Below are positions 18,801 to 27,151 of a DNA stretch of 64,000 bases, one piece after another. The notes beneath the pieces are model-generated. The model was not told the DNA's origin. It saw only the letters and a list, made by a program, of their open reading frames with translations, and did not search any database. The first letter of the stretch is position 1. Each line of letters starts with the position of its first letter. This DNA is from Bacteroides intestinalis (GTDB lineage Bacteria > Bacteroidota > Bacteroidia > Bacteroidales > Bacteroidaceae): NCBI RefSeq assembly GCF_902364365.1, contig NZ_CABJDN010000001.1, forward strand, positions 744,001 through 808,000. The letters are read 5' to 3'. The translations under genes and the position numbers were made by a program.

Positions 18801-19862
18801 ACGGATAATGGAATCGGTATAAGTAAGGAGGATCAGAAGAAGATTTTCAAACCTTTCTATCAGGCCATGGACAATAAACCCGGTACTGGTATTGGACTGA
18901 GTATTGTGAAAAGCATTGTGGAGTCTCATAATGGCTGCATAGAAGTGGAGTCTGAAGTCAATAAAGGATCGTCCTTTATAGTAACGTTGCCCATAGAACA
19001 AAGTCAGGAGGCAGTTCCGGAAGGGGAAGCGAATGGATTGAATCCGGCAATTCCCGAGGACATTTTATCGGAAAGCTTACCGGCAGCAGTCTCTAAGGAT
19101 AAACCGGTCATGCTGATTGTGGATGATAACGAAGAAATGCTGAACTTCCTTTCCGGCAGTTTCTCTAATCAATACTCTATTCTTACGGCTGAAGATGGGA
19201 TAGAGGCTTTGGAAAAGTTGAAAGAGAATGATGTGACCCTGATTGTGAGTGACTGGATGATGCCGCGCATGGATGGGGTGGAACTTTGCAAGGCTTTGCG
19301 TGCTGATCAGGCCATCAGTCATATACCGTTTATTTTGCTGACTGCTAAAACGGATACGAATTCAAAGATAGAAGGTATGGATTGCGGGGCGGATGCTTAT
19401 ATTGAAAAGCCTTTCTCGGTACAGTATCTGGAAGCATGTATCAAGAATCTGCTTGATCTGCGTAATTTGTTACGTCAGAAATTCTCTAAAATGCCACTGG
19501 TACCGTTGAACAGTATTGCCAATAACTCTATGGATAATAAATTCCTTACCCGTATCAATGAGATTATAGAGCAAAACTTCTCAAATTCGGAACTGTCTGT
19601 TGACTTTCTGGCAGAAGAACTTTGTATCAGTCGTTCCGGATTATTTGCCAAGATAAAAACGCTGGCTAATGTTACTCCGAACGAACTGATTCAGATTGTG
19701 AGGTTAAAGAAAGCTGCTGCTTTGCTTTCAGAGAATAAATACCGGATCAATGAGATTTGCTATATGGTAGGTTTTAATAATCCATCTTATTTTGCCAAAT
19801 GTTTCCAAAAGCAATTCGGTATCAAACCCGGAGAATTTGTTAATAATCAGAGCATCGGTTGA
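15882..19862 (+). CDS. Hybrid two-component system sensor/regulator (HTCS)
   Basis: One-protein two-component regulator typical of Bacteroides PULs: it senses a glycan fragment in the periplasm and activates the PUL promoter. Order of parts: signal peptide (1-19); two seven-bladed Reg_prop propellers (about 25-670) with repeated W-I/L-G-T-x-x-G-L motifs; Y_Y_Y domain (about 684-770); membrane helix (about 771-793); histidine kinase with His829 in AHEIRTPVS; HATPase with N-box near 946 and DNGIGIS; response-regulator receiver with Asp1124 in SDWMMPRMDG; AraC-type HTH at about 1222-1323. At 1326 aa it is full length with all phospho-sites present. It probably controls the genes at 470-14963. 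Confidence 0.95.
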   Translation: MKKIILAMIAVMVPLMLSAGSTDFWFRNFSVEDGLSSSAVRAIMQDKYGFMWLGTDDGLNRYDGTTIKIYRLNPEGVNDYISFLYDTTDRIWIGTGDGVYIYDYETENFEPFKLLTAKGDSIKTNVNHIAEDRDGNLWFSTVGQGIFKYNVSKHYLEHYEFKDADGLMASVLIDSENQIWAVTNWGNPTVSKLNKAENKFEPFHITYETGGYDSNSLVMLEDSEHALWLGTWECGLQKIDRYTGKATTYLHPSDGKGATHIHSLMEYAPHQLLIGSDDGLLLFNTLTCEHQLFTEDETNPYSLSNRFVYPIVKDREGGVWIGTFYGGVNYLSPNTGQFECFAHSRFSNSVNGTVIGRFCEDTYGHIWIASDDGGLSRFSPKDKHFTHYLPDEHRNSLSYHNVHALCMDGDDLWIGTYTGGVNVLNTKTGVFRVYTAKAGDPTTLDRSSSYAIFKDREARIWVTSMSGVNLYNREEDNFTRIRDLGSWIMDIDQDADGNIWFSSQGNGLFKYDPDKQEWTNYVHSSAPGALINDQVNCVLIDGNGEMWIGTMNGLCKYNAKEDLFELIPLDIPSSNICAIIEDQRVLWLTTTKGLVRYVPGESCQVFTRSDGLQSEQFLVNAALKASDGKIYIGSVNGFNAFYPYQIKMNKVLPPVIITGLEVFNKEIRIGDKLLPKALNHMEQLELSYKDHVFSLLYASLSYCTPEKNQYAYKLEGFDKEWNYVGSQNKATYTNLPAGTYTFKVKATNNDGIWSEQEASLKIVIHPPFYWSLPAKLLYFLLLCVALTFFIRFLLKRSEKKHTAEIKQLNVNKEKEVHEAKIKFFTMIAHEIRTPVSLIIGPLEKIMRSSTPMPAMLRDDLNIIDRNSQRLLFLVNQLLDFRKVEQEGMTMKYTSQNIRQLLEAVCERFNPFITQHGAHLTVEYPDANFTAMVDSEAVTKLISNLLTNASKYTKDEVILSCVVQPEQHTFVIRVTDNGIGISKEDQKKIFKPFYQAMDNKPGTGIGLSIVKSIVESHNGCIEVESEVNKGSSFIVTLPIEQSQEAVPEGEANGLNPAIPEDILSESLPAAVSKDKPVMLIVDDNEEMLNFLSGSFSNQYSILTAEDGIEALEKLKENDVTLIVSDWMMPRMDGVELCKALRADQAISHIPFILLTAKTDTNSKIEGMDCGADAYIEKPFSVQYLEACIKNLLDLRNLLRQKFSKMPLVPLNSIANNSMDNKFLTRINEIIEQNFSNSELSVDFLAEELCISRSGLFAKIKTLANVTPNELIQIVRLKKAAALLSENKYRINEICYMVGFNNPSYFAKCFQKQFGIKPGEFVNNQSIG

Positions 19863-19971
19863 GTTGTACTTAAAGTGGCGAAGACTTTCTTTCGGAGTTT
19901 TTATTGAATGAAAGTTGGCAGGATTGATCTTTTTTTGTATGTTTTTCGTGTAATTATTCTTTTTCTTTTCA

Positions 19972-19979
19972 TACTTTTG
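19972..19979 (+). promoter_or_regulatory. Putative Bacteroides -7 element upstream of tricorn-like gene
   Basis: TACTTTTG matches the Bacteroides -7 consensus TAnnTTTG and lies 23 bp ahead of the ATG at 20003. No clear -33 TTTG is found at the expected distance, so this is a partial match. Confidence 0.45.
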
Positions 19980-20002
19980 TAAGTCAACTAATTTTTAAGA
20001 GT

Positions 20003-23000
20003 ATGAATAATAAATTACTTTTATCCCTATTTGCCCTTGTAGGTGTATCTGTCTGTCTTTCGGCAGCAGATGAAGCGCGTTTATTGCGCTTTCCGGCAAC
20101 GAACGGGAACGAGATTGTTTTCTCGTATGCAGGCGATTTGTATAGAGTGCCTGTCACTGGAGGAGAGGCGCAGCGCCTGACTTCGCATGTGGGTTACGAA
20201 ATGTTCCCTCGTTTTTCACCCGATGGCAAAACGATTGCTTTTACCGGTCAATATGATGGAAATACGGAAGTATATACCATCCCGGCAGCCGGTGGAGAAC
20301 CACAACGCCTGACGTATACTGCGACGAATTCCCGTGATGACCTGGGCGATCGTATGGGACCTAACAATATCGTGATGACCTGGACACCGGATGGTAAACA
20401 GATCATTTATCGTAACCGTATCAGTGACGGTTTTTCCGGTAAGCTTTATTCTGTCAATCAAGAGGGTGGTATGCCCGAAATTATCCCTTTGCCCGAGGGG
20501 GGATTCTGTAGTTATTCTCCCGACGGCAAGCGACTGGCTTACAACCGTACCATGCGTGAATTCCGTACCTGGAAGTATTATAAAGGTGGTATGGCGGATG
20601 ATGTCTGGATATACGATCCGGCAAAGAAATCAGTGGAGAATATAACGAATAATGTTGCTCAGGATATCTTCCCCATGTGGATCGGCGATGATATATTTTT
20701 CCTTTCCGACCGTGACCGCACCATGAATATCTTTGTTTATAATACGAAGACAAAACAGACGTCGAAGGTTACTAACTTTACCGAATATGATGTGAAGTTC
20801 CCGAGTGCTTCCGGCAATACCATTGTGTTTGAGAATGGCGGATATATCTATAAGATGGATGCTGCCACCCGTCAGCCCGAGAAAGTAAATATCAGTCTTG
20901 CTTCGGATAATATCTATGCCCGCAGCGCCATAAAGAATGGAGCTAAGTATCTGACAGCCGCCAGTGCATCTCCCGATGGAGAACGGGTAGTGGTGACTGC
21001 ACGTGGAGAGGTCTTTAATCTGCCCTCGACCAAGGGTGTGACGAAAAATATAACCCGTACTCCGGGTGCCCACGAACGTGATGCACAATGGTCTCCTGAT
21101 GGAAAATACATTGCTTATATCTCGGATGCTACCGGAGAGACTGAACTTTATCTTCAGGATGCAGTAGAAGGTAATCCGGTGCAGCTGACCAAGAATAATG
21201 ATACGTATATCCGCTCTTTCGAATGGGGTCCGGACAGTAAGAAGATTGTTTATACCGACCGTCAGAATCGTATCAATCTGCTGGATGTAGCTTCACGACA
21301 GGTGACTATGCTATTGCAGGACCCGATGGGGGAACCGCAGGATGTGACTTTCTCGCCGGATAGCAAATGGCTGACTTATACCCGTGATGCAGACAATGAA
21401 ATAACTGTTGTATATGTTTATGATATTGCCGGAAAGAAGGAATATCCGGTGACGGACAAGTGGTATAATTCTTCTTCACCGGTATTCAGTACGGATGGTA
21501 AGTATCTGATTTTCTCATCTGCCCGCGATTTCAACCCTACATACGGCTGGTTAGAATGGAACCACGTCTATAATAATATGCATGGAGTTTATCTTGCTTT
21601 GCTCTCGAAAGATACCCCGTCCCCTTTCATACAGAAAGATGCCGGAGTGAAGAACGACACTGAGAGTGAGGCGCCGAAGGCTGCTGAAAAGACTGCCGGA
21701 AAGAAAGACGCGAAACAGGAAACTGCCTCTGCGTCACTCGTCAAGTTTGATCCGGAAGGTATTACCGACCGTATCATCAAGCTTCCATTGTCGGCTTCTT
21801 ATTATGCTAATTTCTATTCAAACGGAAAGAAAGTATATTACTGGGGCAATGGCGGAACGAAGTTTTTCGATCTTGAAGGTCAGAAAGAAGAAACGGTTGC
21901 AGATGGTGCTATGATGACGGTTACTCCGGGCAGTCAAAAGGCTTTGTTCTACAAGGACAGCAAGCTTTATGTAACCGCTATGCCGGAAGGGGCGGCTAAT
22001 CTGAGTACGCCTGTCAATATGGATAATATGTCCATTACGATAGATTATCCCAAGGAATGGGCACAAATCTTCGATGAGGCCTGGCGTGCTTATCGTGATG
22101 GTTTTTATCTGGAGAATATGCATGGTGTGGATTGGAAAGCAATCAAACAGAAATATTCTGTCCTGTTGCCTTATGCAAAGACACGCCTTGATCTGAATTA
22201 TATCATCGGAGAAATGATTGGTGAACTTAACTGCGGACACGCATACGTCAATCCGGGTGAAACGGATAAACCGGCACGTATCAAGACAGGTTTGCTGGGT
22301 GCTGAAGTATCGGCTGATAAGAGTGGTTTCTTCCGTTTGGATAAGATACTTCCCGGTGCTTCCTGGAGTAAGGAACTGCGCTCTCCGCTTACTGAACCGG
22401 GTATTGAGGCTAAGGCCGGGGAATACATTGTCGCCATTGACGGCATACCGACGAATACGGTGAAGAATATCTATGCTTTACTGGTAGGAAAGGCTGATGT
22501 GCCGACAGAAATCTCGCTGAATAGCAAACCGCAATTGGCAGGTGCAAGAAAGATTGTCATCAGTCCGCTGGAAAATGAATATCCTCTTTATCATTATAAT
22601 TGGGTACAGGATAATCTGAAGAAGGTGGACAGAGCATCCAATGGACGTATTGGTTATATCTATATTCCTGATATGGGTCCGGAAGGTCTGAACGAGTTCT
22701 CCCGTTATTTCTATCCGCAGCTCGACAAGGAAGGTCTGATTATAGACGACCGTGCTAATGGTGGCGGTAATGTATCTCCTATGATTCTGGAACGCTTGTC
22801 TCGCGAACCTTACCGCTTGACGATGGGGCGTGGTACGAAGCGTGTCGGTACTATACCCGATGCCGTGCAAGTAGGGCCGAAGGTTTGTCTGATTAATAAA
22901 TATTCTGCTTCCGACGGTGATCTATTCCCATGGGGCTTCCGTGCATTGGGGCTTGGTAAACTAATCGGTACCCGCACCTGGGGTGGTATTGTAGGTATCA

Positions 23001-23251
23001 GCGGACCATTGCCTTATATGGACGGTACGGATATCCGTGTTCCTTTCTTCACCAGTTATGATGCGAAAACAGGCCAGTGGATTATTGAAAATCATGGCGT
23101 CGATCCGGATATCTTGATTGATAACGATCCGGTGAAGGAATGGAATGGTGAAGATGAACAGCTCAATAAGGCTATCGAAGAAGTGATGAAGGAATTACAG
23201 GATCGTAAGCCATTGCCGCCTGTTCCGGCTCCAAGAGATTTCAGTAAGTAA
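20003..23251 (+). CDS. Tricorn-type S41 serine protease
   Basis: Large exported peptidase related to tricorn protease: an N-terminal beta-propeller region that feeds peptide substrates to a C-terminal S41 catalytic core. Signal peptide about 1-21. WD40-like/PD40 repeats fill about 25-560 (FSPDGKTIAFTGQYDGNTEVY, WSPDGKYIAYISDATGETELY). A low-complexity Lys/Ala/Glu linker follows near 550-580. A tricorn C1 domain, a PDZ domain (about 760-850) and the S41 C2 core come next; the probable nucleophile is Ser970 in SASDGD, with RANGGGN before it. At 1082 aa it is normal for Bacteroides homologues. It stands alone with its own promoter and a strong hairpin after it. Confidence 0.92.
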   Translation: MNNKLLLSLFALVGVSVCLSAADEARLLRFPATNGNEIVFSYAGDLYRVPVTGGEAQRLTSHVGYEMFPRFSPDGKTIAFTGQYDGNTEVYTIPAAGGEPQRLTYTATNSRDDLGDRMGPNNIVMTWTPDGKQIIYRNRISDGFSGKLYSVNQEGGMPEIIPLPEGGFCSYSPDGKRLAYNRTMREFRTWKYYKGGMADDVWIYDPAKKSVENITNNVAQDIFPMWIGDDIFFLSDRDRTMNIFVYNTKTKQTSKVTNFTEYDVKFPSASGNTIVFENGGYIYKMDAATRQPEKVNISLASDNIYARSAIKNGAKYLTAASASPDGERVVVTARGEVFNLPSTKGVTKNITRTPGAHERDAQWSPDGKYIAYISDATGETELYLQDAVEGNPVQLTKNNDTYIRSFEWGPDSKKIVYTDRQNRINLLDVASRQVTMLLQDPMGEPQDVTFSPDSKWLTYTRDADNEITVVYVYDIAGKKEYPVTDKWYNSSSPVFSTDGKYLIFSSARDFNPTYGWLEWNHVYNNMHGVYLALLSKDTPSPFIQKDAGVKNDTESEAPKAAEKTAGKKDAKQETASASLVKFDPEGITDRIIKLPLSASYYANFYSNGKKVYYWGNGGTKFFDLEGQKEETVADGAMMTVTPGSQKALFYKDSKLYVTAMPEGAANLSTPVNMDNMSITIDYPKEWAQIFDEAWRAYRDGFYLENMHGVDWKAIKQKYSVLLPYAKTRLDLNYIIGEMIGELNCGHAYVNPGETDKPARIKTGLLGAEVSADKSGFFRLDKILPGASWSKELRSPLTEPGIEAKAGEYIVAIDGIPTNTVKNIYALLVGKADVPTEISLNSKPQLAGARKIVISPLENEYPLYHYNWVQDNLKKVDRASNGRIGYIYIPDMGPEGLNEFSRYFYPQLDKEGLIIDDRANGGGNVSPMILERLSREPYRLTMGRGTKRVGTIPDAVQVGPKVCLINKYSASDGDLFPWGFRALGLGKLIGTRTWGGIVGISGPLPYMDGTDIRVPFFTSYDAKTGQWIIENHGVDPDILIDNDPVKEWNGEDEQLNKAIEEVMKELQDRKPLPPVPAPRDFSK

Positions 23252-23276
23252 TCACATACTTTACTATACTGTTATA

Positions 23277-23335
23277 AATATGCCATTTTATGAGGAGAGC
23301 TTTGCTCTCTCCTTATAGAATGGCATATTCTGTTT
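23277..23335. terminator. Long hairpin after tricorn-like gene
   Basis: AATATGCCATT (23277-23287) pairs exactly with AATGGCATATT (23319-23329), and an inner arm AGGAGAGC/GCTCTCTCCT extends the stem around a TTTG loop. No long T-run follows, but its position directly after the stop codon at 23251 suggests transcription termination or 3'-end protection. Confidence 0.6.
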
Positions 23336-23342
23336 ATCTTTG
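23335..23342 (+). promoter_or_regulatory. Putative -7 element of MBL-fold gene
   Basis: TATCTTTG fits the Bacteroides TAnnTTTG consensus, 33 bp before the ATG at 23376. It overlaps the upstream in-frame extension of the ORF, supporting the ATG at 23376 as start. No good -33 partner was seen. Confidence 0.4.
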
Positions 23343-23375
23343 TGGCTCAGATTTCGTAATTATAGAATTAAGAAG

Positions 23376-24191
23376 ATGAAGGATACTCAGATTATTATGT
23401 TAGGTACAGGTAATGCAGTCGTTACCCGGTGCTATAATACTTGTTTCGCAATCCAGACAACTGAAAATGTGCTGCTCGTGGATGCCGGTGGAGGGAATGG
23501 AATATTGGTTCAGTTAGAGAAAGCCGGTATCGCCATTGAACGTATTCACGATATGTTTGTGACTCATGCTCATACGGATCATATATTAGGTGCAGTATGG
23601 GTAATTCGGATGGTGGCACAACGGATGCAAAGTGGGAAATATACAGGAGTCTTCCGAGTGTATGGGCATGATAAAGTGCTACAGGTTCTGGATTGGATCT
23701 GCCGGATGACGTTGCCTAAGAAAATAGTACAGTATTTAGGGAATGGCATTGAACTTTGTGAGGTTAAGGACGGAGAGATATTTAAAGCAGGGGAGTTAAA
23801 ACTACAATCTTTTGATATAGGATCGACTAAAGAGAAACAATATGGTTTTCGTACCACATTGCCGAATGGTCAATCGCTGGTTTGTCTTGGAGATGAACCT
23901 TATAATGAGAAAAATCGTCCTTATGTAATAGGGGTTGATTGGTTGTTATGCGAAGCTTTCTGTTTGTATAAAGACCGTGATATATTCAAGCCTTATGAGA
24001 AGCACCATAGTACAGCACTAGATGCCGGAAAGCTAGCTGAAGAACTGAAAGTGAAGAATTTATTGTTATATCACACAGAAGATAAAACGTTGGATACCCG
24101 TAAGGTGTGTTACACTGAAGAAGCGGCTCAGGGATTCTCTGGTGTGGTATACGTACCGGATGATCTGGAAATAATCGACTTCTCAGAGTAG
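23376..24191 (+). CDS. MBL-fold metallo-hydrolase (ribonuclease Z-like)
   Basis: A cytoplasmic metallo-beta-lactamase-fold enzyme of 271 aa. The zinc-binding motif HAHTDH lies at 64-69, further fold landmarks are LGTGNAV near the N-terminus, CLGDEPY (about 170) supplying the later Asp, and the C-terminal LLLYHTEDKT with the last His. The architecture resembles RNase Z/arylsulfatase-like members, but the exosite arm typical of true tRNase Z is not evident, so a tRNA-processing role is not claimed. The start was chosen at ATG 23376, downstream of a -7 like element, instead of an upstream non-ATG codon. It is monocistronic. Confidence 0.85.
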   Translation: MKDTQIIMLGTGNAVVTRCYNTCFAIQTTENVLLVDAGGGNGILVQLEKAGIAIERIHDMFVTHAHTDHILGAVWVIRMVAQRMQSGKYTGVFRVYGHDKVLQVLDWICRMTLPKKIVQYLGNGIELCEVKDGEIFKAGELKLQSFDIGSTKEKQYGFRTTLPNGQSLVCLGDEPYNEKNRPYVIGVDWLLCEAFCLYKDRDIFKPYEKHHSTALDAGKLAEELKVKNLLLYHTEDKTLDTRKVCYTEEAAQGFSGVVYVPDDLEIIDFSE

Positions 24192-24527
24192 AAACAAACC
24201 TTATTAAAGCGTTATTGATTAACAACCTTTGTTCACTCCACACGGTAACTCCATTTACACGCTGCGGTAAAGGTCGTTACATATCGCGGTAAAGAGCGTT
24301 ACAATAAGGGGTAAAGGACGTTACATCCTGGGGTAAATGCTTTTACATTATTGGGTAAATGAGATGTAAATGCTATCTGTTGATAATCAGCGATATATAC
24401 TATTCTAAGTAACTTGGCTGATTTTATTTGAGCATAATTAACAAAATGCTATGCAGTCTTTTCCTCAATATCTCATTTCTATAACGTAGAAAAGTTATTT
24501 TAAATGTTTAATAGGAGGAACCACACT
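24192..24527. other. Intergenic region with tandem repeats
   Basis: A gene-free stretch between the MBL-fold gene and the NigD-like gene. It holds six 22-bp tandem units (24243-24374, described separately) followed by an AT-rich segment. A purine-rich AGGAGGA at 24513-24519 lies 8 bp ahead of the ATG at 24528, a stronger Shine-Dalgarno-like sequence than most genes in this window. Confidence 0.6.
24243..24374. repeat. Six 22-bp tandem repeats, each a GTAA-N6-TTAC dyad
   Basis: Six contiguous units start at 24243, 24265, 24287, 24309, 24331 and 24353, all exactly 22 bp. Each begins with C/G-GGTAA (unit 6 GGGTAAAT) and, in units 1-5, has TTAC or TTTAC about 6 nt later, giving a small dyad GTAA-N6-TTAC. 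Units 2-4 are closest to each other (GGTAAAG..CGTTACA); unit 6 is most diverged. The 22-bp period places the dyads about two helical turns apart on one DNA face, as expected for an array of protein-binding sites, though a neutral minisatellite is possible. There are no spacers, so it is not a CRISPR. Confidence 0.8.
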
Positions 24528-25280
24528 ATGAAAATTTATTCTGTATTTAATAAAACACTTTTATTTGTTGGGGCCATAGTTTGTACTATAGGTTTGCAGT
24601 CTTGTTTGGATGATGATGATAACAATACCTATTATTTGAGGTATCCTAATGCTCTTGTAACAGTGAAGGGCGCTGCCGACGATGCATTCTTCTTGCAGTT
24701 GGATGATAAGACGACCTTATTGCCAACCAATGTAAAAGCTTCTCCTTTCGGCGACAAAGAGGTCAGAGCTTTGGTGAATTACAGTGAAGTGAATGAACCC
24801 AGTGGCGACTATACGAAAGCCGTGCATATAAACTGGATAGACAGTATCCTGACCAAGCCTATCGCACCGGATTTAGGGGAAGAAAATGATGAGGTATATG
24901 GCACAGACCCTGTAGAGATTGTGAATGATTGGGTAACTATCGCTGAAGATGGATATCTGACACTTCGCTTCAGGACTATATGGGGCGGTAGTAAAAAGCA
25001 TTTCGTAAACTTGTTGTTGGGACAGAATCCGGAGAATCCTTATGAAGTAGAGTTCCGCCACAATGCGTATGGCGATACCTACGGAAGTGAAGGTGACGGC
25101 TTAGCAGCTTTTAAGTTGGACGAACTGCCTGATACGGAAGGTAAAACAGTTAAACTGAAATTGAAATGGAAGTCATTTAGTGGTGAAAAATCAGCTGAAT
25201 TTGATTATTGTACACGGAAGTCCGTTACACCGAGTGAAGCGGCTATTACAGCAGTAAGAAGCACTTTAGATTTGAAATAG
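24528..25280 (+). CDS. NigD-like lipoprotein
   Basis: A 250-residue lipoprotein (Cys26 in GLQSC, followed by an Asp-rich patch) resembling the NigD-like family of Bacteroidetes, which has an N-terminal OB-like beta-barrel (about 35-110) and a C-terminal beta domain (about 115-245). NigD proteins are named from a Prevotella bacteriocin (nigrescin) locus, but most homologues are uncharacterised and no bacteriocin genes are seen here. The ATG at 24528 was preferred over the upstream in-frame site at 24504 because of the AGGAGGA just before it and the signal peptide that starts there. A strong terminator follows. Confidence 0.78.
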   Translation: MKIYSVFNKTLLFVGAIVCTIGLQSCLDDDDNNTYYLRYPNALVTVKGAADDAFFLQLDDKTTLLPTNVKASPFGDKEVRALVNYSEVNEPSGDYTKAVHINWIDSILTKPIAPDLGEENDEVYGTDPVEIVNDWVTIAEDGYLTLRFRTIWGGSKKHFVNLLLGQNPENPYEVEFRHNAYGDTYGSEGDGLAAFKLDELPDTEGKTVKLKLKWKSFSGEKSAEFDYCTRKSVTPSEAAITAVRSTLDLK

Positions 25281-25307
25281 TTTTCATAAGACTGTGATTG
25301 ATAGAAG

Positions 25308-25342
25308 GAAGGACGCCATGAGCTTTGGCGTCCTTCTTTTTT
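25308..25342. terminator. Rho-independent terminator
   Basis: GAAGGACGCC (25308-25317) pairs with GGCGTCCTTC (25327-25336), 10 perfect base pairs and a 9-nt loop, followed by six T. It sits between the convergent NigD-like and FAD oxidoreductase genes, 8 bp from the end of the latter, and may serve both strands. Confidence 0.85.
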
Positions 25343-25349
25343 GGTAGTA

Positions 25350-26738
25350 TTACAACAATTGACCTACCTGTTGAAGCCTGTTTCTAAGTTGTTTTATATC
25401 TACATTATGTACGTCAGGCGATTTGGATCTGCAGATTTGTCCGGCAGCTACACCTACAGCCTCCCCAGTCACCAGGCAAGGTGGCATTACACGCAGACTT
25501 CCATGTGCGTAATGATCGGTTGAAATACAACGGCCGGCTACAAAAACATTCTTTAATCCTATTGGAAGAAGGCTTCGGAAAGGAATTCCGTGCGATTCTC
25601 CTTTTCCGTATCTGGGATATGTTGTGGCATTGCTTTTATGTACATCAATATAATAGGCGTTACGACCAATGCCATCCTCAAATTCTTTGTGGGCCAACCA
25701 ATCATCTAACGTGAAAGTATAATCACACTTGATGCGTCGACTTTCACGGATTCCCATTAATGAAGCAGTACTTGCCAGATAAGAGGAAGCAAACACCTTA
25801 GGTTCATATTCGGCGAGTCCTTCCTGAAATTGTCGGGCTACTTTCCGGCCGGCCATCATGGCTTTCGAAAGAGAGACTGGATCTGTACTGTCTACTGTTA
25901 CATGTCCTGCGTTGAACATCAGATATCCTGGTCCGGCGTATTTATCGTTGATATGATTGTCTTTTATCAGATTATATTTACCTGAATCGAGCATCTTATG
26001 AATAGGTCCGTCTTTTCGGCTGGTATGCACAGAGCCAACTAGTGAAAATTCGTAAGGGTCGATGTTGGATAAGGAAAAACAAAGAGTGCCTTGCTGAACA
26101 TTTCCTTCTTCATCGCCCATATCAAAACCTGCACCAGCCCATGTTGCCAAATCACCATCGCCTGTGCAGTCGATAAACAGTTTTGCTTTGTAAGCAGTGA
26201 GTCCGGCTTTGTTGGCTACAACAATTGCATCCACCACTCCTTCCTGTTTCATCTCTACCGCGGCCATGGTGGAGAAGAATAACACTGAAACTCCTTCGGA
26301 AGTGACCAGATCGTCGTATACTGTTTTCAGATATTCCGTATTGATGGGTACCCAATCGTTACCTTTGATATGTGGAACTCCTTTTTTTGCCTCAAGGAAA
26401 ACCCTTTCGGCAATTCCTCTGTAAATTATCTTTTCTTTATCCGTAAAGGGGCACCAGGCATTTAACAATCCTGATGTTCCCATTCCTCCTAACATTCCTG
26501 TTGATTCTATCAATAAAACCTTAGCACCTTCTCGTGCCGCTGCCGTTGCAGCTGCGCAACCGGAGGGGCCACCTCCTACAACAATTACATCCCATTGGTC
26601 ACCTGTTTTTATCATTCCTTTTTTTGAGGAAAGGCTATTGCCCTCCTCTGTGGATATTGTTGCTTGCATTATTCCCGGGATGGCTGCAGCTGCAGCTATC
26701 ATTCCGGCCTTTTTCATAAAATCTCTTCTACTAGTCAT
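25350..26738 (-). CDS. Tat-exported FAD-dependent oxidoreductase
   Basis: A 462-residue flavoprotein of the FAD_oxidored type (PF12831-like). The N-terminus has a twin-arginine signal (SRRDFMKK at 3-10 and an Ala-rich hydrophobic stretch to about 25), so it is likely folded with its cofactor before export to the periplasm. The dinucleotide-binding Rossmann motif is VVGGGPSG at 53-60 followed by a Glu at the end of strand 2. A CTGDGD motif near 190 and a C-terminal GVAAGQ helix complete the FAD fold. Members often occur near PULs, acting on sugars or unknown substrates; none can be named here. It is monocistronic, with a -7-like element upstream. Confidence 0.85.
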   Translation of the reverse strand: MTSRRDFMKKAGMIAAAAAIPGIMQATISTEEGNSLSSKKGMIKTGDQWDVIVVGGGPSGCAAATAAAREGAKVLLIESTGMLGGMGTSGLLNAWCPFTDKEKIIYRGIAERVFLEAKKGVPHIKGNDWVPINTEYLKTVYDDLVTSEGVSVLFFSTMAAVEMKQEGVVDAIVVANKAGLTAYKAKLFIDCTGDGDLATWAGAGFDMGDEEGNVQQGTLCFSLSNIDPYEFSLVGSVHTSRKDGPIHKMLDSGKYNLIKDNHINDKYAGPGYLMFNAGHVTVDSTDPVSLSKAMMAGRKVARQFQEGLAEYEPKVFASSYLASTASLMGIRESRRIKCDYTFTLDDWLAHKEFEDGIGRNAYYIDVHKSNATTYPRYGKGESHGIPFRSLLPIGLKNVFVAGRCISTDHYAHGSLRVMPPCLVTGEAVGVAAGQICRSKSPDVHNVDIKQLRNRLQQVGQLL

Positions 26739-26791
26739 ATAAGCTATTTCTTTTTATGATACTGTGTTATCATTGTCTTTTTCAATTCGCA

Positions 26792-26799
26792 CAAAATTA
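26792..26799 (-). promoter_or_regulatory. Putative -7 element of FAD oxidoreductase gene
   Basis: On the minus strand this reads TAATTTTG, a match to TAnnTTTG, 53 bp ahead of the start codon at 26738. The surrounding sequence is very AT-rich. Confidence 0.4.
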
Positions 26800-27055
26800 T
26801 ATTAATAAATTCATTTCATCTATACCATACCCGTATTATTTATTGGATTGTACAGATAGTTTGTTTTTCACTAAATCATATGGTTTTAAATCTAAATATT
26901 AACAATGATAAAATTACAAATAATTTATTATGTATGTTTAGCCTTCTCATAGAATGTGATTTGTTATTGGATATAATATCTTGTTTGAGTAAAAGTACGC
27001 TAAAAAGTATTCTTAGCGGTATATTATTTTATTTGATGTGAGGTGTGTCAAAATG

Positions 27056-27103
27056 TGAACTGCATCCCAAAAGTTAGACATAAAACTTCTTGGGTGCAGT
27101 TCA
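27056..27103. repeat. Imperfect palindrome resembling abutted IS3-type ends
   Basis: Left arm 27056-27075 and right arm 27084-27103 are complementary at 17 of 20 positions with an 8-nt loop. Each arm begins TGAACTGCA and ends in AAGTT, resembling the terminal inverted repeats of IS3/IS150-type elements. No transposase lies between them. It could be an IS remnant, a MITE-like solo element, or simply the 3' hairpin of the DUF3823 operon; no T-run follows on the minus strand, which weakens the terminator reading. Confidence 0.45.
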
Positions 27104-27151
27104 GTTTTGGTACAACCTCTAGTTATCAAGAAAAACAATCTAAAATATTTG

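Larger units (their letters stand above)
26739..27151. other. AT-rich intergenic region with an IS-end-like palindrome
   Basis: About 410 bp without a gene. The half next to the FAD oxidoreductase is AT-rich and holds its presumed promoter. The other half contains the palindrome at 27056-27103 (listed separately). No ORF with coding character was found on either strand. Confidence 0.6.

Noticed and set aside
24243..24374. CRISPR array
   Set aside because: The 22-bp units abut without spacers and no cas genes are in the window.
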